Assembly (NCBI GenBank): GCA_052118065.1
Contig: JBQKHY010000006.1
Span: forward strand, 46,163 to 110,162
Reading direction: 5' to 3'
From: Ruminococcoides sp052118065
Lineage (GTDB): Bacteria; Bacillota; Clostridia; Oscillospirales; Acutalibacteraceae
DNA length: 64,000 bases
Shown here: positions 9,252-20,090 of the stretch, piece after piece
Position numbering within the stretch: position 1 is the first letter of the stretch
How the letters are laid out: every line of letters begins with the position of its first letter
Notes under the pieces: model-generated
Told to the model about the DNA's origin: nothing
Databases searched by the model: none
Seen by the model: the letters and a program-made list of their open reading frames with translations, nothing else
Made by a program: the position numbers and the translations under genes

Positions 9252-12200
9252 ATGAAAATCTTAAAAAAAGTACAAGCAATTATAATTTCTTTATTAATGA
9301 TAATAGGTGTTAACTCCTTAACTCCAATTTATGCATTGGATTATATTTATGGTGATGATATTGTAACAATTACTTATATTTCAGGATTAGTTACAGAAGT
9401 GGATCCATTAGCTCTATTGGGTGAAGTTAAAATTGATGATAAATCCTATAGTGTTACGGATGATTTTGAATTTAATGGTCTAACTAAACATTGGATTGAA
9501 AAACCAAATACACCTGTTGTATGCAAGTTGATTGAAGGAAAAATTGCTGATTTTTATTCACAAGACGATATTGCACATATTGATATTGAAACGGAAACTG
9601 ATCCTAAGTCGTTGTATTTTTATAATGGAAAAATTAATACGAAAAGTTTCAAATTAAATGTAAATATTTCGTATGTACTTAGTGCCAAATATGATTTTAT
9701 ACCTGAGTCAATATTAAAGAAATTACATATTAAATGTGATAACTTGCTTATAAAATCTAAATCTGATGGTTTGAATTTTGGTTCAAATGGATTTGGGTGG
9801 TTTAAAAATTATAAAACAGAAATGACCGAAAATCTAAATTCTCGAATTTTTTATATTGGAAATCATGGCTATTACACATATGATGTTTATGTGAACGATA
9901 ACTATAAATTAAAAAGTGTAAATTCAATATTAAACATTGAGTCAGTAGTAAATTACAGTAATCAAAGTGCATCTTCTGTATCTCAGATATCAGTAGGTAA
10001 TTTGGATATTGAAAAAGAAAAAGTTAATAATAAAAAAAGTAATACAATATTTGATAAAAAAACTAAAAATGCTAATAATATATTAGACCAAAATGTAGAA
10101 AGTGCAATTGCATTTACCGGAACTATTGATGGATATTTATCATTAAATGACCAAAAATACATTAGAAAAGTCTTATATGTATGGGTCTCAGATATTTTTG
10201 CAACATCAAGTTCTAGTTATTGTAAGAATAATAATAGTATTAAAGACAAAGTTTATAAAAAATTAGGTATAGAAAAGAATATTCTTACAGATATAAATTC
10301 TATAAAAGCAACTTTTTCGTTTGTATTGAATACTAATATTGGAAAGAGAACTATTAGGTTTAATTTGACATTAAATAATTTTTCTTTTGGTGGAAAACCA
10401 TCCTATGCTGGTTTTGGTATACTGAATTATACAATGTACAAGAATAGTGAAAATAATCCTGATTGCCAAGGCACCGGAACAGTTGCATTAACTAATATGA
10501 AAACTTTCACAGATAATCTCATTGAAATTGCAAATACTCAAATTAAGTCTATTTTTAAAAATACTATTGGCAATGATTTAGATAAAATTGTTGATTATCT
10601 AACGGAAGGTACATTAGTTCAAGTCCTTAAAGAAACTGGTGTAACAAGAGGTACATTTTCTGATAATGTGTACAAATTATTGGCTCATCCAACAGAGAAC
10701 TATTTGGATATAGAGGTTAATTGTCCTGTAGATGTATATGTATATGATTCTCAAAATAAATTAATAGGCAAAATTATTAATGATACTGTAGAAAAAAATA
10801 ATGATATTTATACATATGTATCTGGTTCTGAAAAACATATCTATTTATTTAACGATAATTATCATTTAGTCATTACAGGAAATGATAATGGGAAAATGGA
10901 CTATATTATTAACGAAATGTCTAGTGACGATAAATTGGTCCGAAAAATTAGTTATAATAATTTACCGGTAGTATTAGGAGAAAGTTATTATTCTGCTTTA
11001 CCTCACCCGTCATTGCAAAATTCTGAATTATATAATCCAATGAATAAAAATGAAACATCTATTAGTCCTAGTGGCATTGAAGAAAGTGATTTATACAACT
11101 ATGACGAGCCAACGCTATATTATACTAAACAATGTGGTGAAAATGTATTTTTCGATTATTATTCTAATGGTTTTTGTTTTGTATATGGTTCAGGCGAAAT
11201 GTATGATTATCAACTAAAATCAGGTGAGAAAGGTCCTAATGCAAAGACAAATTCCCCATTTTATGGAAATCAAATATTTATTGATAATGGTGTTACTTCA
11301 ATAGGTGATTATGCTTTTAAAAATAGTAATTATGAATATATATATTTAGGTGATTCAGTTGAAAAAGTTGGTGATATGTCAGTTTATAATTCACAACAAT
11401 TGAAAAAAATACATATAGGAAGTAATGTTAAAAGTTTTGGTGACTATAGTTTATCATATTGTCCATCCTTGGAATTCGCTGATATATCACCTGATAATAA
11501 TCATTTTAAAATTCAAGATGGTAATATCTTTTCTAAAGACGGTAAGAAAATTATAAAGTTTATCAATAAAAGTCTGGATACATATACTGTACCATCAACA
11601 GTTGAAGAGGTAAGTAAAGACGCATTTGGAGATAATCTCAATTTAAAGAAAGTTGTATTTCAGGATGGTTTAATTTCTATTGATAAATGTGCTTTTGATG
11701 GTTGTACTAATTTGAATGAGATTGTTTTACCTGATAGTTTGGAAAACATTCATACTGATTTTAAAAATACTGGATTATATAATGATAAAGATAATTGGAC
11801 TAATAATGCTTTATATATCAATAATCATTTAATAGCAATCGGTAATAAAAATATAAGCAATTTTATTGTTAGAAAAGGTGTAAAAACTATTGCTGATAAT
11901 GCATTTAATGATTGTATGAACCTAACTAATATATCATTGCCTAATAGTCTTGTATCCATAGGAAATATGGCATTTAGTTATTGTAAAAAATTACAAGATA
12001 TAAAATATCCAAATAACCTAAAAAAAATTGGTAATTCTGCATTTTGGAATTGTATAAATTTTAAAAGTCTTAAATTTCCTAACTCCTTAAAATCAATTGG
12101 TAATAATTCGTTTGGCTATTGTGAAGAAATTATTAGTATTTATTTACCGAATATCACAGTTATTGGCGATGGTGCATTTTCTAATTGCTATAGTTTAAAT

Positions 12201-13421
12201 GACATTTCTTTTAGTAATAGTGTTAAGTATATTGGTGAAAATGCTTTTGAAGATGATAATCAAATATTAAATGTGTATTTTCAGGGTTCTGTTACTGATT
12301 GGTGTAATATAGATTTTAAAAACGAACTATCAAGACCAAATCATAAATGGTGCGATGTAACTGTCACTGGAGATACAAATATACCTACTACTTTGACAAA
12401 AATTGAAAATCATCAGTTTTGTGGATTCACTTGTTTTGATGTAGTAGATATCCCAGAAGGAGTACAGTCGATTGGTAATTATGCATTTGATTATTGTCAG
12501 AATATTGTTGAATTAAAAATCCCTAAAAGTGTTACGTCAATTGGAGATACTGTTGTTAATGATTATTTTTCTAAATTAGTTCAAGTGTCGTACGGTGGAA
12601 ATGAAAATGATTGGAAAAGTGTTACAAAAGGTAGTGAAAATGAAAGAATTATGGATTCTAAATTTCACTACAATTGTACAGGTTGTTCATTAAAGCTTAT
12701 AGAGAATTTACCTCCATCATGTTCTTCTGATGGATATAAAGAATATAAATGTTCTGTTTGCAATGAAACACAATCTTTCTATTTTAATTCATTAGATCAT
12801 GAATTTGCCAAGATAAAGACTGTACCTGTTACTTGTACAAATGAAGGATATGATCTTTATATTTGCTCATCGTGTGGTAAGATTCATAAAGAAAATTATA
12901 GAAAGGCTTTTGGTCATAAATTTATAAATAACAAGTGCTCTAATTGTGGCTATATCAAAAAAACAATTATTTCTTTAAAAAAATCAACTACAAATCTTTA
13001 TGTTAAGGGTAATGAAAAGATTATTGTTACAATTAAAAATGGAATAGGAAAAACCACATACAAATCAAGTAATTCTAATATTGCTAGAGTGGACAAAAAT
13101 GGTAGGGTTTATGCTTTAAAAGCCGGTACAGTAAGAATAACTGTAACAAATAATAAAGTAAGCAGATATTTTACAGTTAAAGTTTCTAACCCGAGATTAA
13201 ATAAGACTACTGTTTCATTAAAAAGAGGAAAGTCTTATACATTGAAAATTACTGGTCAGGTTGGTGTAGCTTCATATAAGTCTGCCAATACAAAGATTGC
13301 AGTTGTTAATTCCAAAGGAGTGATAAAGATAAATAAAAAAGCTAAAGTAGGTTTAAAAACATATATTTTTGTTAAAACCAATGGCATTTCATTAAAGTGC
13401 ATTGTAAAAGTAGTTAAATAA
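9252..13421 (+). CDS. Secreted BspA-type leucine-rich-repeat protein with CxxC ribbons and Ig-like C-terminus
   Basis: This 1389-residue protein starts with a signal peptide (MKILKKVQAI, then a hydrophobic core ending near PIYALDY). The first ~660 residues match no family I recognise. From about 671 to 1113 there are BspA-like LRR_5 repeats (pattern SIG..AF..C..L..I..P.S). Residues ~1139-1236 hold CxxC knuckles in short repeats (CSVC, CSSC, CSNC). The last ~150 residues are two Big_2-type Ig-like folds rich in lysine and serine. No LPXTG sorting motif is present. GGGAGA 5 nt before the ATG supports the start. The gene follows the dockerin gene by 24 nt, so the two are probably co-transcribed. 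Such LRR proteins usually act in adhesion or substrate contact; the role here is inferred. Confidence 0.85.
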   Translation: MKILKKVQAIIISLLMIIGVNSLTPIYALDYIYGDDIVTITYISGLVTEVDPLALLGEVKIDDKSYSVTDDFEFNGLTKHWIEKPNTPVVCKLIEGKIADFYSQDDIAHIDIETETDPKSLYFYNGKINTKSFKLNVNISYVLSAKYDFIPESILKKLHIKCDNLLIKSKSDGLNFGSNGFGWFKNYKTEMTENLNSRIFYIGNHGYYTYDVYVNDNYKLKSVNSILNIESVVNYSNQSASSVSQISVGNLDIEKEKVNNKKSNTIFDKKTKNANNILDQNVESAIAFTGTIDGYLSLNDQKYIRKVLYVWVSDIFATSSSSYCKNNNSIKDKVYKKLGIEKNILTDINSIKATFSFVLNTNIGKRTIRFNLTLNNFSFGGKPSYAGFGILNYTMYKNSENNPDCQGTGTVALTNMKTFTDNLIEIANTQIKSIFKNTIGNDLDKIVDYLTEGTLVQVLKETGVTRGTFSDNVYKLLAHPTENYLDIEVNCPVDVYVYDSQNKLIGKIINDTVEKNNDIYTYVSGSEKHIYLFNDNYHLVITGNDNGKMDYIINEMSSDDKLVRKISYNNLPVVLGESYYSALPHPSLQNSELYNPMNKNETSISPSGIEESDLYNYDEPTLYYTKQCGENVFFDYYSNGFCFVYGSGEMYDYQLKSGEKGPNAKTNSPFYGNQIFIDNGVTSIGDYAFKNSNYEYIYLGDSVEKVGDMSVYNSQQLKKIHIGSNVKSFGDYSLSYCPSLEFADISPDNNHFKIQDGNIFSKDGKKIIKFINKSLDTYTVPSTVEEVSKDAFGDNLNLKKVVFQDGLISIDKCAFDGCTNLNEIVLPDSLENIHTDFKNTGLYNDKDNWTNNALYINNHLIAIGNKNISNFIVRKGVKTIADNAFNDCMNLTNISLPNSLVSIGNMAFSYCKKLQDIKYPNNLKKIGNSAFWNCINFKSLKFPNSLKSIGNNSFGYCEEIISIYLPNITVIGDGAFSNCYSLNDISFSNSVKYIGENAFEDDNQILNVYFQGSVTDWCNIDFKNELSRPNHKWCDVTVTGDTNIPTTLTKIENHQFCGFTCFDVVDIPEGVQSIGNYAFDYCQNIVELKIPKSVTSIGDTVVNDYFSKLVQVSYGGNENDWKSVTKGSENERIMDSKFHYNCTGCSLKLIENLPPSCSSDGYKEYKCSVCNETQSFYFNSLDHEFAKIKTVPVTCTNEGYDLYICSSCGKIHKENYRKAFGHKFINNKCSNCGYIKKTIISLKKSTTNLYVKGNEKIIVTIKNGIGKTTYKSSNSNIARVDKNGRVYALKAGTVRITVTNNKVSRYFTVKVSNPRLNKTTVSLKRGKSYTLKITGQVGVASYKSANTKIAVVNSKGVIKINKKAKVGLKTYIFVKTNGISLKCIVKVVK

Positions 13422-13433
13422 AGGAGATAAAAT

Positions 13434-14297
13434 ATGAAAAAATTAATATCGGTCTTTTTAGTAGCATTTCTTACAGTTAATATGTTGCTAATGATTCCAT
13501 CAGCAAGTGCAAAGACACAATCAAAAGGTTGTAATCCATTAAAAGTTGGAAAGTCATATTCATTTAATTTGGATAAGAAAGGTAAGAATGAAAAAGTCAT
13601 TCTTAGTAGGAAAGAAATTAAAAGCGAAAAGTATTCTTATGCATTAAAAATCAATGGTAAAGTTGTGTATAATGCTATATTTGATAATAATAAGCTTAAA
13701 TCAGATGATTTGAGAGTATTAGTAATTGATACGGACAAAAGTGATAAACAAATGGAAGTCCTAATTTTAAGAGGCTTTTTTGATAAAATGTCTTGGATAA
13801 GCGATATTAGAAAAATTTATTATTTTAAGTATGCAAACAATAAATTTACTTTGATTCAAAATTTAACTTCTCAAGTTAAAAATAAAATGGCTAATACGGC
13901 AGTTCATGCATTAAATGATAATTACTATTTTACTATTGATGGAAATGGAAAAATCACTTTAAGATTTTGCTTGCATATTGACCATACTTCTGAATATTAT
14001 CATTTTCTTGGTAACTTTATTCTGAAAAACGGAAAGTATTCTATTACCAAAAATGAAGAATTTATACTGAAAGATTCAAATTTCATATATAACTCGACTG
14101 GTAAAAATATTACTTATATTCAGGCTGGCAGTAAAAAAGTTTCTTATACATTAAAAAAGAATAGTAAATTTTATATGAGAAGGATAGTTATTAAAAATAA
14201 AGAAATTTATTTGCAACTAGAGAACAAAACTCATAAATTTGGTTACATTAAACAAAAGAATTTAAAATATCAATTTAGAGGTACATTACATGCTTAA
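13434..14297 (+). CDS. Small secreted protein of unknown function
   Basis: The product is 287 residues with a clear signal peptide (MKKLISVFLV, hydrophobic core, cleavage likely near SASAK at about residue 26). The mature part is lysine-rich, beta-strand-like and matches no family I know. It begins 12 nt after the upstream LRR gene with AAAGGAGAT as ribosome binding site, so it is part of the same operon. Its place between two very large surface proteins suggests an accessory or assembly role; that is inference only. Confidence 0.75.
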   Translation: MKKLISVFLVAFLTVNMLLMIPSASAKTQSKGCNPLKVGKSYSFNLDKKGKNEKVILSRKEIKSEKYSYALKINGKVVYNAIFDNNKLKSDDLRVLVIDTDKSDKQMEVLILRGFFDKMSWISDIRKIYYFKYANNKFTLIQNLTSQVKNKMANTAVHALNDNYYFTIDGNGKITLRFCLHIDHTSEYYHFLGNFILKNGKYSITKNEEFILKDSNFIYNSTGKNITYIQAGSKKVSYTLKKNSKFYMRRIVIKNKEIYLQLENKTHKFGYIKQKNLKYQFRGTLHA

Positions 14298-14333
14298 TAT
14301 TCTGATATTAATTGAATTATGAAAGGATAGTTT

Positions 14334-17300
14334 ATGAAACGATTAGTTAGTGCTTTTTTATCAATTATAATGATATTTGGTTTATTTAGTTCTTTATCCG
14401 TATCAGCTAAAGAAACAAACATGGATTTAACAGGAGAATCCTCTTCTGGAAAAACAGGATATTGCAATTGGAATTTTGATTCCGATACTGGTACTCTTAG
14501 AATTTATGGAAATGGGACTATGGGTAACCATGATAATTTTAGTGCACCATGGAGTACATATAATAATGATATTATAAATTTGATAGTAGAAGATGGCGTT
14601 GAAAATATAAGCGATGAATGTTTTTATGATTGTGAGAATTTATCTAATATTTCTATTGCAGATAGCGTTACACAAATAGGATACAATGCTTTTTACGGAA
14701 CAAAATATTATAATAATAAAGAAAATTGGGAAAATGGTCTATTATATATTGGTAAATACGTAGTAGCCAGTGATGGTTCATCATCTCAATACATAATAAG
14801 AAATGGTACTACCGTTACCTCTGATAGATTATTCTATGATAATAGTATATTAACTAAAGTTGTCATTCCAAGTAGTGTAGTTTGTATTGGATATAGAATT
14901 TTTGGATTCTGTAGTAATTTTAATACATTAGTATTAGAGAATAACCCAAATTTTAAGATGATAGATGGTTGTTTGTATGATAAAAAGCAAACTGAAATTA
15001 TCTGGTATAACCCAAAAGAAACATATGAGAATCTAGCAATTCCTACTAGTGTAACTAGTATTAGGGCAAGCGCCTTTGAGTATAATAATAATTTAAAAAA
15101 TGTTTATTATACAGGTACTAGAAGACAACTTTATGATAAAACAGAATACTATAATCAAGGTTTATTTAACACAAATATAGTGTGCTCTGTTCAAACTGAT
15201 TCTGATATAATTGATGATCATATTCAATGGAAATTTGATGAAAGAACAGGGGTTTTGGACATTTATGGCTACGGATATATGCCTATTGATTTGTATGATG
15301 CCTATGATTATTCATGGATACACTATAAATCTTTAATAACTTCTGTAAGAATAGAAAATGGTATTGAAAGTATTTCAACTGACGCATTTAGCTATTGCGA
15401 AAATCTTTACAATATTGATATACCGGAAAGTGTTTATGATATAGGTAAAGATGCTTTCCGTGGTTCAGGATTGTACTATGAGGAAAGTAATTGGGTAGAT
15501 GGAGTTTTTTATATTGATAATTGTTTATTAGAAGCTAATGATGAAATCGATGAGTGTACAATAAAAGAAGGAACAAGAGCTATTGCTAGATATGCTTTTT
15601 ACTATTGCGAGAATTTAGAAAAAGTGACAATCCCAAGTAGTGTATCATATATTTGTTGCGATGCATTTTACGAGTGTAATGAATTGTCAGATATATATTT
15701 TGATGGTAGCGAAAGTTATTGGAATTCTATTAATAATTGTAATATTGATGCTAATATTCATTTTGGATCTAGTATTGATGATACTACCGGTGATTGCAAA
15801 TGGAGTTATGATGAAAAAACCGGTGTCCTTAGGATTACGGGTGATGGCTATATGGGTTTTACTATTCCTTGGTTAGATTACGCATCTGATATTCGTGAAG
15901 TTTATTTAGATGGTGAAATTAAAAATATTAGTAGTTCAGCATTCAAAGATTGTTCTAAATTATCGAGCATAACAATTCCTAACAGTATTAAATCAATTGG
16001 TAACTATGCTTTTAGTGATTGTACAAATTTAAAAACTATAACAATCCCTAACAGCATTATATCAATTGGTAGCAATGCTTTTAGTGATTGTACAAATTTA
16101 AAAGCTATAACAATTCCAGATAGTGTTGAGTCAATTGGTATAGATGCTTTTATTAATTGTACTAGTTTGTCAAATATTGACGTTGATCAAGATAATAAAT
16201 TCTATTCTTCTATTGATGGAAATTTATATAATAAATATAAAACTGAAATTATAAGATATGCTATAGGGAAAAATGTTAATTCATTTATTATTCCTAATAC
16301 AGTAACATATATATATGAAGATACTTTTAGAGGAGGCAAAAACCTTGAAAATATATCTATTCCAAATAGTGTTAAATCTTTTGGAGATGGTGCATTTATG
16401 GAATGTGAAAACTTAACAACGGTAACTATTCCTGATGGTATCAAATCAATAAGCGATTGGTCTTTTTGTGGGTGTTCAAATCTTCAAAGTGTAAAAATCC
16501 CAAATACGGTAGTGTATATAGGTGATAGTGCTTTTACTGATTGTACTAATTTAGTTGACGTAACTCTTCCAAATAAAGTAAAATCTATTGAAGGGGGAGC
16601 CTTTTCCGGTTGTGAAAATATAAAAGATATTGTTATTCCATCTAGCATATCATATATAAAAATGTTTGTTTTTAGTGGATGCAAAAATCTTGCTAATGTC
16701 ACAATAGAAAATGGTGTAACAGAAATTTCAGATAGTGCATTTTTAGATTGCACAAGCTTATCAAATGTCATTATTCCTGATAGTATTTCACGTATATGGG
16801 ATTATGCGTTTAAGAATTGTGCAAGTTTATCATCAATAACTATTCCAGAAAGTGTATCTGAGATAGGATGGTTTGTATTTGAAAACTGTGTAAATTTAAA
16901 GGACTTATATTATCTAGGTTCAGAAGAACAGTGGAATAATATCAGTATTATTGGTGGTAGTATTGATTATTTAGATAATTTGAACATTCATTATATGGGA
17001 AAAAATCCTGAACCATCTACTACTATTGCAACAGAACCAACAACGGTTTCAGAAACAGAACCAACTACAACAAGTGAACCAACAACAGTATCAGAAACAG
17101 AAGTTACAACTTCAACAACTGAGCCAACAACAGTTACAGAAACAGAAACTACAACTTCAACAACTGAGCCAACAACAGTTTCAGAAACAGAGGCTACAAC
17201 TTCAACAACTGAACCAACAACAGTTTCAGAAACAGAGGCTACAACTTCAACAACTGAACCAACAACAGTTTCAAAAACAGAAGCCACAACTTCTACAACT

Positions 17301-17870
17301 GAATCAACAACAATTAATACAATTCCTTCTACTACAAAACCTGTAGTAAAGAAGGTAACAAAAGTATCACTAAGCAAAAAGTCAGTAACATTATTAAAGG
17401 GTAGAGCTACAACAGTAAAAGCAGTAGTAAACCCATCTAATGCAACTAACAAAAAACTAAAGTGGACAACTTCTAATGCAAAAGTAGCAACAGTTAATTC
17501 ACAGGGTAAGATTACTGCAAAGGGCAAGGGTGTTGCAACAATTAAAGTTATGGCACTTGACGGCAGCAAAAAATATGCAACTTGTAAGGTAACAGTAAAA
17601 CAACCTGTAACATCTGTTAAGTTAAACAAAAAATCAGTTACTCTAAAAGTAAAAGGTAATGCAAAACAGAAAACAGTTACACTAACGGCTACTGTTTCTC
17701 CAAGTAATGCATATGTCAAAACAGTGACTTGGAAGTCGTCTAATTCTAAAGTTGCAACAGTTAATAGCAAAGGTAAAGTAACTGCTAAGAAGAGAGGTAC
17801 TTGTTACATTATAGCTACTGCTAAGGATGGTAGTAAGAAATATGCTAAGTGTAAGATTGTGGTTAAATAG
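14334..17870 (+). CDS. Secreted BspA-type LRR protein with Thr-rich linker and two Big_2 domains
   Basis: This 1178-residue protein has a signal peptide (MKRLVSAFLS..., cleavage near SVSAKE). Three N-terminal segments of the type W.FD..TG.L.I.G.G.M introduce LRR_5 repeats spanning about residues 86-876. A threonine/glutamate/proline linker with 15-residue units (TTSTTEPTTVSETEA) covers about 896-1001. It is followed by two tandem Big_2 domains with the signature W.SSN.KVATV...GKVTAK. It lacks a sortase motif. GAAAGGATAG precedes the ATG. It is the last gene of the four-gene secreted-protein operon, 36 nt after the small secreted protein. The architecture suits a protein held at the wall by the C-terminal Ig-like pair with LRRs presented outward; this is inferred. 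Confidence 0.86.
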   Translation: MKRLVSAFLSIIMIFGLFSSLSVSAKETNMDLTGESSSGKTGYCNWNFDSDTGTLRIYGNGTMGNHDNFSAPWSTYNNDIINLIVEDGVENISDECFYDCENLSNISIADSVTQIGYNAFYGTKYYNNKENWENGLLYIGKYVVASDGSSSQYIIRNGTTVTSDRLFYDNSILTKVVIPSSVVCIGYRIFGFCSNFNTLVLENNPNFKMIDGCLYDKKQTEIIWYNPKETYENLAIPTSVTSIRASAFEYNNNLKNVYYTGTRRQLYDKTEYYNQGLFNTNIVCSVQTDSDIIDDHIQWKFDERTGVLDIYGYGYMPIDLYDAYDYSWIHYKSLITSVRIENGIESISTDAFSYCENLYNIDIPESVYDIGKDAFRGSGLYYEESNWVDGVFYIDNCLLEANDEIDECTIKEGTRAIARYAFYYCENLEKVTIPSSVSYICCDAFYECNELSDIYFDGSESYWNSINNCNIDANIHFGSSIDDTTGDCKWSYDEKTGVLRITGDGYMGFTIPWLDYASDIREVYLDGEIKNISSSAFKDCSKLSSITIPNSIKSIGNYAFSDCTNLKTITIPNSIISIGSNAFSDCTNLKAITIPDSVESIGIDAFINCTSLSNIDVDQDNKFYSSIDGNLYNKYKTEIIRYAIGKNVNSFIIPNTVTYIYEDTFRGGKNLENISIPNSVKSFGDGAFMECENLTTVTIPDGIKSISDWSFCGCSNLQSVKIPNTVVYIGDSAFTDCTNLVDVTLPNKVKSIEGGAFSGCENIKDIVIPSSISYIKMFVFSGCKNLANVTIENGVTEISDSAFLDCTSLSNVIIPDSISRIWDYAFKNCASLSSITIPESVSEIGWFVFENCVNLKDLYYLGSEEQWNNISIIGGSIDYLDNLNIHYMGKNPEPSTTIATEPTTVSETEPTTTSEPTTVSETEVTTSTTEPTTVTETETTTSTTEPTTVSETEATTSTTEPTTVSETEATTSTTEPTTVSKTEATTSTTESTTINTIPSTTKPVVKKVTKVSLSKKSVTLLKGRATTVKAVVNPSNATNKKLKWTTSNAKVATVNSQGKITAKGKGVATIKVMALDGSKKYATCKVTVKQPVTSVKLNKKSVTLKVKGNAKQKTVTLTATVSPSNAYVKTVTWKSSNSKVATVNSKGKVTAKKRGTCYIIATAKDGSKKYAKCKIVVK
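17026..17330 (+). repeat. 45-nt tandem repeat encoding the Thr-rich linker
   Basis: About five imperfect 45-nt units encode TTSTTEPTTVSETE(A/V/T) inside the LRR gene. The two central units are nearly identical in DNA, the form expected of a repeat that changes copy number by slippage. Confidence 0.8.
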
Positions 17871-17946
17871 TTTATTTTGTATATGACTAAACAATCAAAA
17901 GTGCTAGCGTTTTTTATATCAGTTAAAAATGTATAATTAAATTAAA

Positions 17947-17980
17947 AATCCCGGTTCATATGAACCGGGATTCCTTATAT
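17947..17980. terminator. Bidirectional terminator between the LRR operon and the histidine kinase
   Basis: A perfect 26-bp palindrome spans 17947-17972 (half AATCCCGGTTCAT). On the minus strand the hairpin runs into TTTTTAATTT, ideal for the kinase gene. On the plus strand the tail is TTCCTTAT, weaker. Confidence 0.88.
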
Positions 17981-17992
17981 CATAATTTAAAA

Positions 17993-19324
17993 TTATATTT
18001 TCAGCAATGCAACTGTAGTGAAAATGTTATTTTCATAATGTGTAGTAATGTAACCTGAGTAAGTTTCAACAATATTACTGATAATTTCAAGTCCTAAACC
18101 GGAATGACCATCCTTAGTTGATTTAATTTTTTTATCAGATAAATCTACCTCTTTATCACAATAATTTTCACATTTTACAATAAAGTTATTGTCCCTAATA
18201 TTAGCAGATAGAACAATGAAATTCTTATCGCTGATATTACTTTGAATACATGATTCAATGGCATTGTCAATGATGTTAGTGAAGATTCTACATAAGTCAA
18301 TATCCTTAATATTAATATTATTAGGTATGGTGAGATTAGCAGTAAAAGCAATATTGTTTTCACTAATTGATTTGTACTTGTTAATTATGATAATATTTAC
18401 AAGTTCGTTTTCACAGAAAATTCTAATTTTATTATTCTTAAGTGTACTGCTTAATTCATCAATAATCCTAGTTGCTTGTAGATACTTTTCAGAGTCTTTG
18501 TTGTCATCAATCATACTTTGTACAACAGTAATTATATTACTAATGTCATGATTCATCTTTCTTGTTTCAGAAATATTATCTTTTAGTTTGTTGTAGTATT
18601 CCATTTCATATGTACTTTTGATTTTGGAAAGTTCCAGTTCTTCTTTCAAATCATGATTTTCTGAGTTTACAAGAAGAACTTTGTATAACGCAATATCACA
18701 AATAACCATTGATACTATAGTTAAAAATACAAATAAATATAGAACAATGTTAGAACCTGATAATTCAAAATCGGTGTTTTTATATATTGACATTGTAATT
18801 GTAGAACTGCACATAAGTTGTGAGAAAATGATTATATCAAATTGCCACATATTTGATGAGTAATTTTTATTACCTAACTTATTGTTAAATATTCTCTTCC
18901 AGAATAAAAGCAATAACCATAACATCAAGATAGCCATAACACCACTTACTGTATTTGCTACTTTGTTATTTGCTAAGTCAAATCCCATAAATGTGAATAA
19001 TGCCATTACTATTAATTCAGTACCACACATAGACATAATGAACATTATGTAAGCTATAGATTTTTGGGAAGCTTTGTTGCTAAAGCAAAAGTAAAATACA
19101 AATGCTAACAAACCAAACAAGAAAATCGGTTTAAATGGGTTACTATTAACTTCTTCACTTATTCTTGATAAAAATGAAACAACCATTGTAATTATGTAAA
19201 ACATATATAAAATGACTTTATATATTGGCTTGTCTCTTTTTAATGTAAGCAGTTGTAGTGGATATTGAAGAAAAATTGCAGTTGTCAGCAAATCTATTAT
19301 TGTTTGAGCAATTATCAGTACCAT
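17993..19324 (-). CDS. AgrC-like sensor histidine kinase (GHKL family)
   Basis: The 443-residue protein has six to seven membrane helices in residues 1-220, a coiled linker (about 222-250), the phospho-acceptor motif RKMNHD with H259, an N-box NIIDNAIES (350-358) and a G-box GHSGLGLEI (406-414). This is the GHKL/HATPase_c_5 type that pairs with LytTR response regulators. GGAGG at 19331-19335, inside the end of the upstream gene, supports the ATG at 19324. The gene follows the regulator with a 2-nt gap, so the two form a two-component operon. No AgrB- or AgrD-like peptide gene was found next to it, so the signal is unknown. Confidence 0.92.
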   Translation of the reverse strand: MVLIIAQTIIDLLTTAIFLQYPLQLLTLKRDKPIYKVILYMFYIITMVVSFLSRISEEVNSNPFKPIFLFGLLAFVFYFCFSNKASQKSIAYIMFIMSMCGTELIVMALFTFMGFDLANNKVANTVSGVMAILMLWLLLLFWKRIFNNKLGNKNYSSNMWQFDIIIFSQLMCSSTITMSIYKNTDFELSGSNIVLYLFVFLTIVSMVICDIALYKVLLVNSENHDLKEELELSKIKSTYEMEYYNKLKDNISETRKMNHDISNIITVVQSMIDDNKDSEKYLQATRIIDELSSTLKNNKIRIFCENELVNIIIINKYKSISENNIAFTANLTIPNNINIKDIDLCRIFTNIIDNAIESCIQSNISDKNFIVLSANIRDNNFIVKCENYCDKEVDLSDKKIKSTKDGHSGLGLEIISNIVETYSGYITTHYENNIFTTVALLKI

Positions 19325-19326
19325 TA

Positions 19327-20019
19327 TTAACCTCCATAGTTTAGCAGAAATAAGTCTTTTACATTCTTAGAATATTTTTTACTGATAGGAATTACATTTC
19401 CTGAACTTAGCAAAAACTGATTACCTTCTACATTTCTAACATAATCCCTATTAACTATGAAACTTTGATGACATCTGATAAAAGTATCAGGTAATTCCTC
19501 CAACATATCCGATAACTTTTTATAAGTCTTGAATTTTTCAGCAGTGGTGTGTATAACACTTAACCTCTTATCACTTTGTATGTATATAATATCCCGGTAA
19601 GGAATTATATAGCTATTGTAATTGTAGTTAATTTTTAGCTTTGAGTTTCTGGCATTAAAGTTATCCTCAATTTGTTTAATGAAAAAATTAAGAATATTAT
19701 ACTGTATAGGTTTTTCAAGAAATCCACAAGGATTAATATCTTTATAAATATCCTTGTAGTATGTGTCCCCATATCCTGTAATAAAAATAATGTTTAAATT
19801 TGGAAATTGCTTTGTGAATTCTTTAGCAATATCAATACCATTAACTTTTCCAAGTACAATATCAATAATTAATAAGTCTAATTTATCTTCATTTAAGTAA
19901 TGATAAATACTTTTCTTGTCATTTGCAACTGATATATTGTAACTAAAGTTGTTTGTAATGTATTTTGCTATATTATCACATATGACTTTGTCATCATCAC
20001 AGACCAAAATTTTCATCAT
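19327..20019 (-). CDS. LytTR-family response regulator
   Basis: This 230-residue protein has a receiver domain with acidic residues D8-D10, phospho-acceptor D53 (LLIIDIVLG) and K103 (FLEKP). A C-terminal LytTR DNA-binding domain follows (about 125-228; RDIIYIQSDKR, FIRCHQSFIVNRDYV). Two ATGs lie in tandem; GGGGGT upstream would suit the second (20016) slightly better. The gene is divergent from the surface-modification operon beginning at 20264, and a shared promoter region with repeated elements lies between them, so it probably regulates that operon and itself. Confidence 0.93.
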   Translation of the reverse strand: MMKILVCDDDKVICDNIAKYITNNFSYNISVANDKKSIYHYLNEDKLDLLIIDIVLGKVNGIDIAKEFTKQFPNLNIIFITGYGDTYYKDIYKDINPCGFLEKPIQYNILNFFIKQIEDNFNARNSKLKINYNYNSYIIPYRDIIYIQSDKRLSVIHTTAEKFKTYKKLSDMLEELPDTFIRCHQSFIVNRDYVRNVEGNQFLLSSGNVIPISKKYSKNVKDLFLLNYGG

Positions 20020-20090
20020 TATACCCCCATATACAGTATTATAACTTAAAATTATGAACTTTTAAAGTTATTGTAGAAATTTATAAAAGA

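Noticed and set aside
17026..17346. Gln/Leu-rich plus-strand frame overlapping the Thr-rich linker
   Set aside because: A shifted reading of the same 45-nt repeat with no ribosome binding site.
16991..17770. Long antisense open frame (259 codons) opposite the LRR gene's linker and Big_2 region
   Set aside because: It mirrors the low-complexity Thr/Glu repeats and has no start site, signal or family; a by-product of repeat codon structure.
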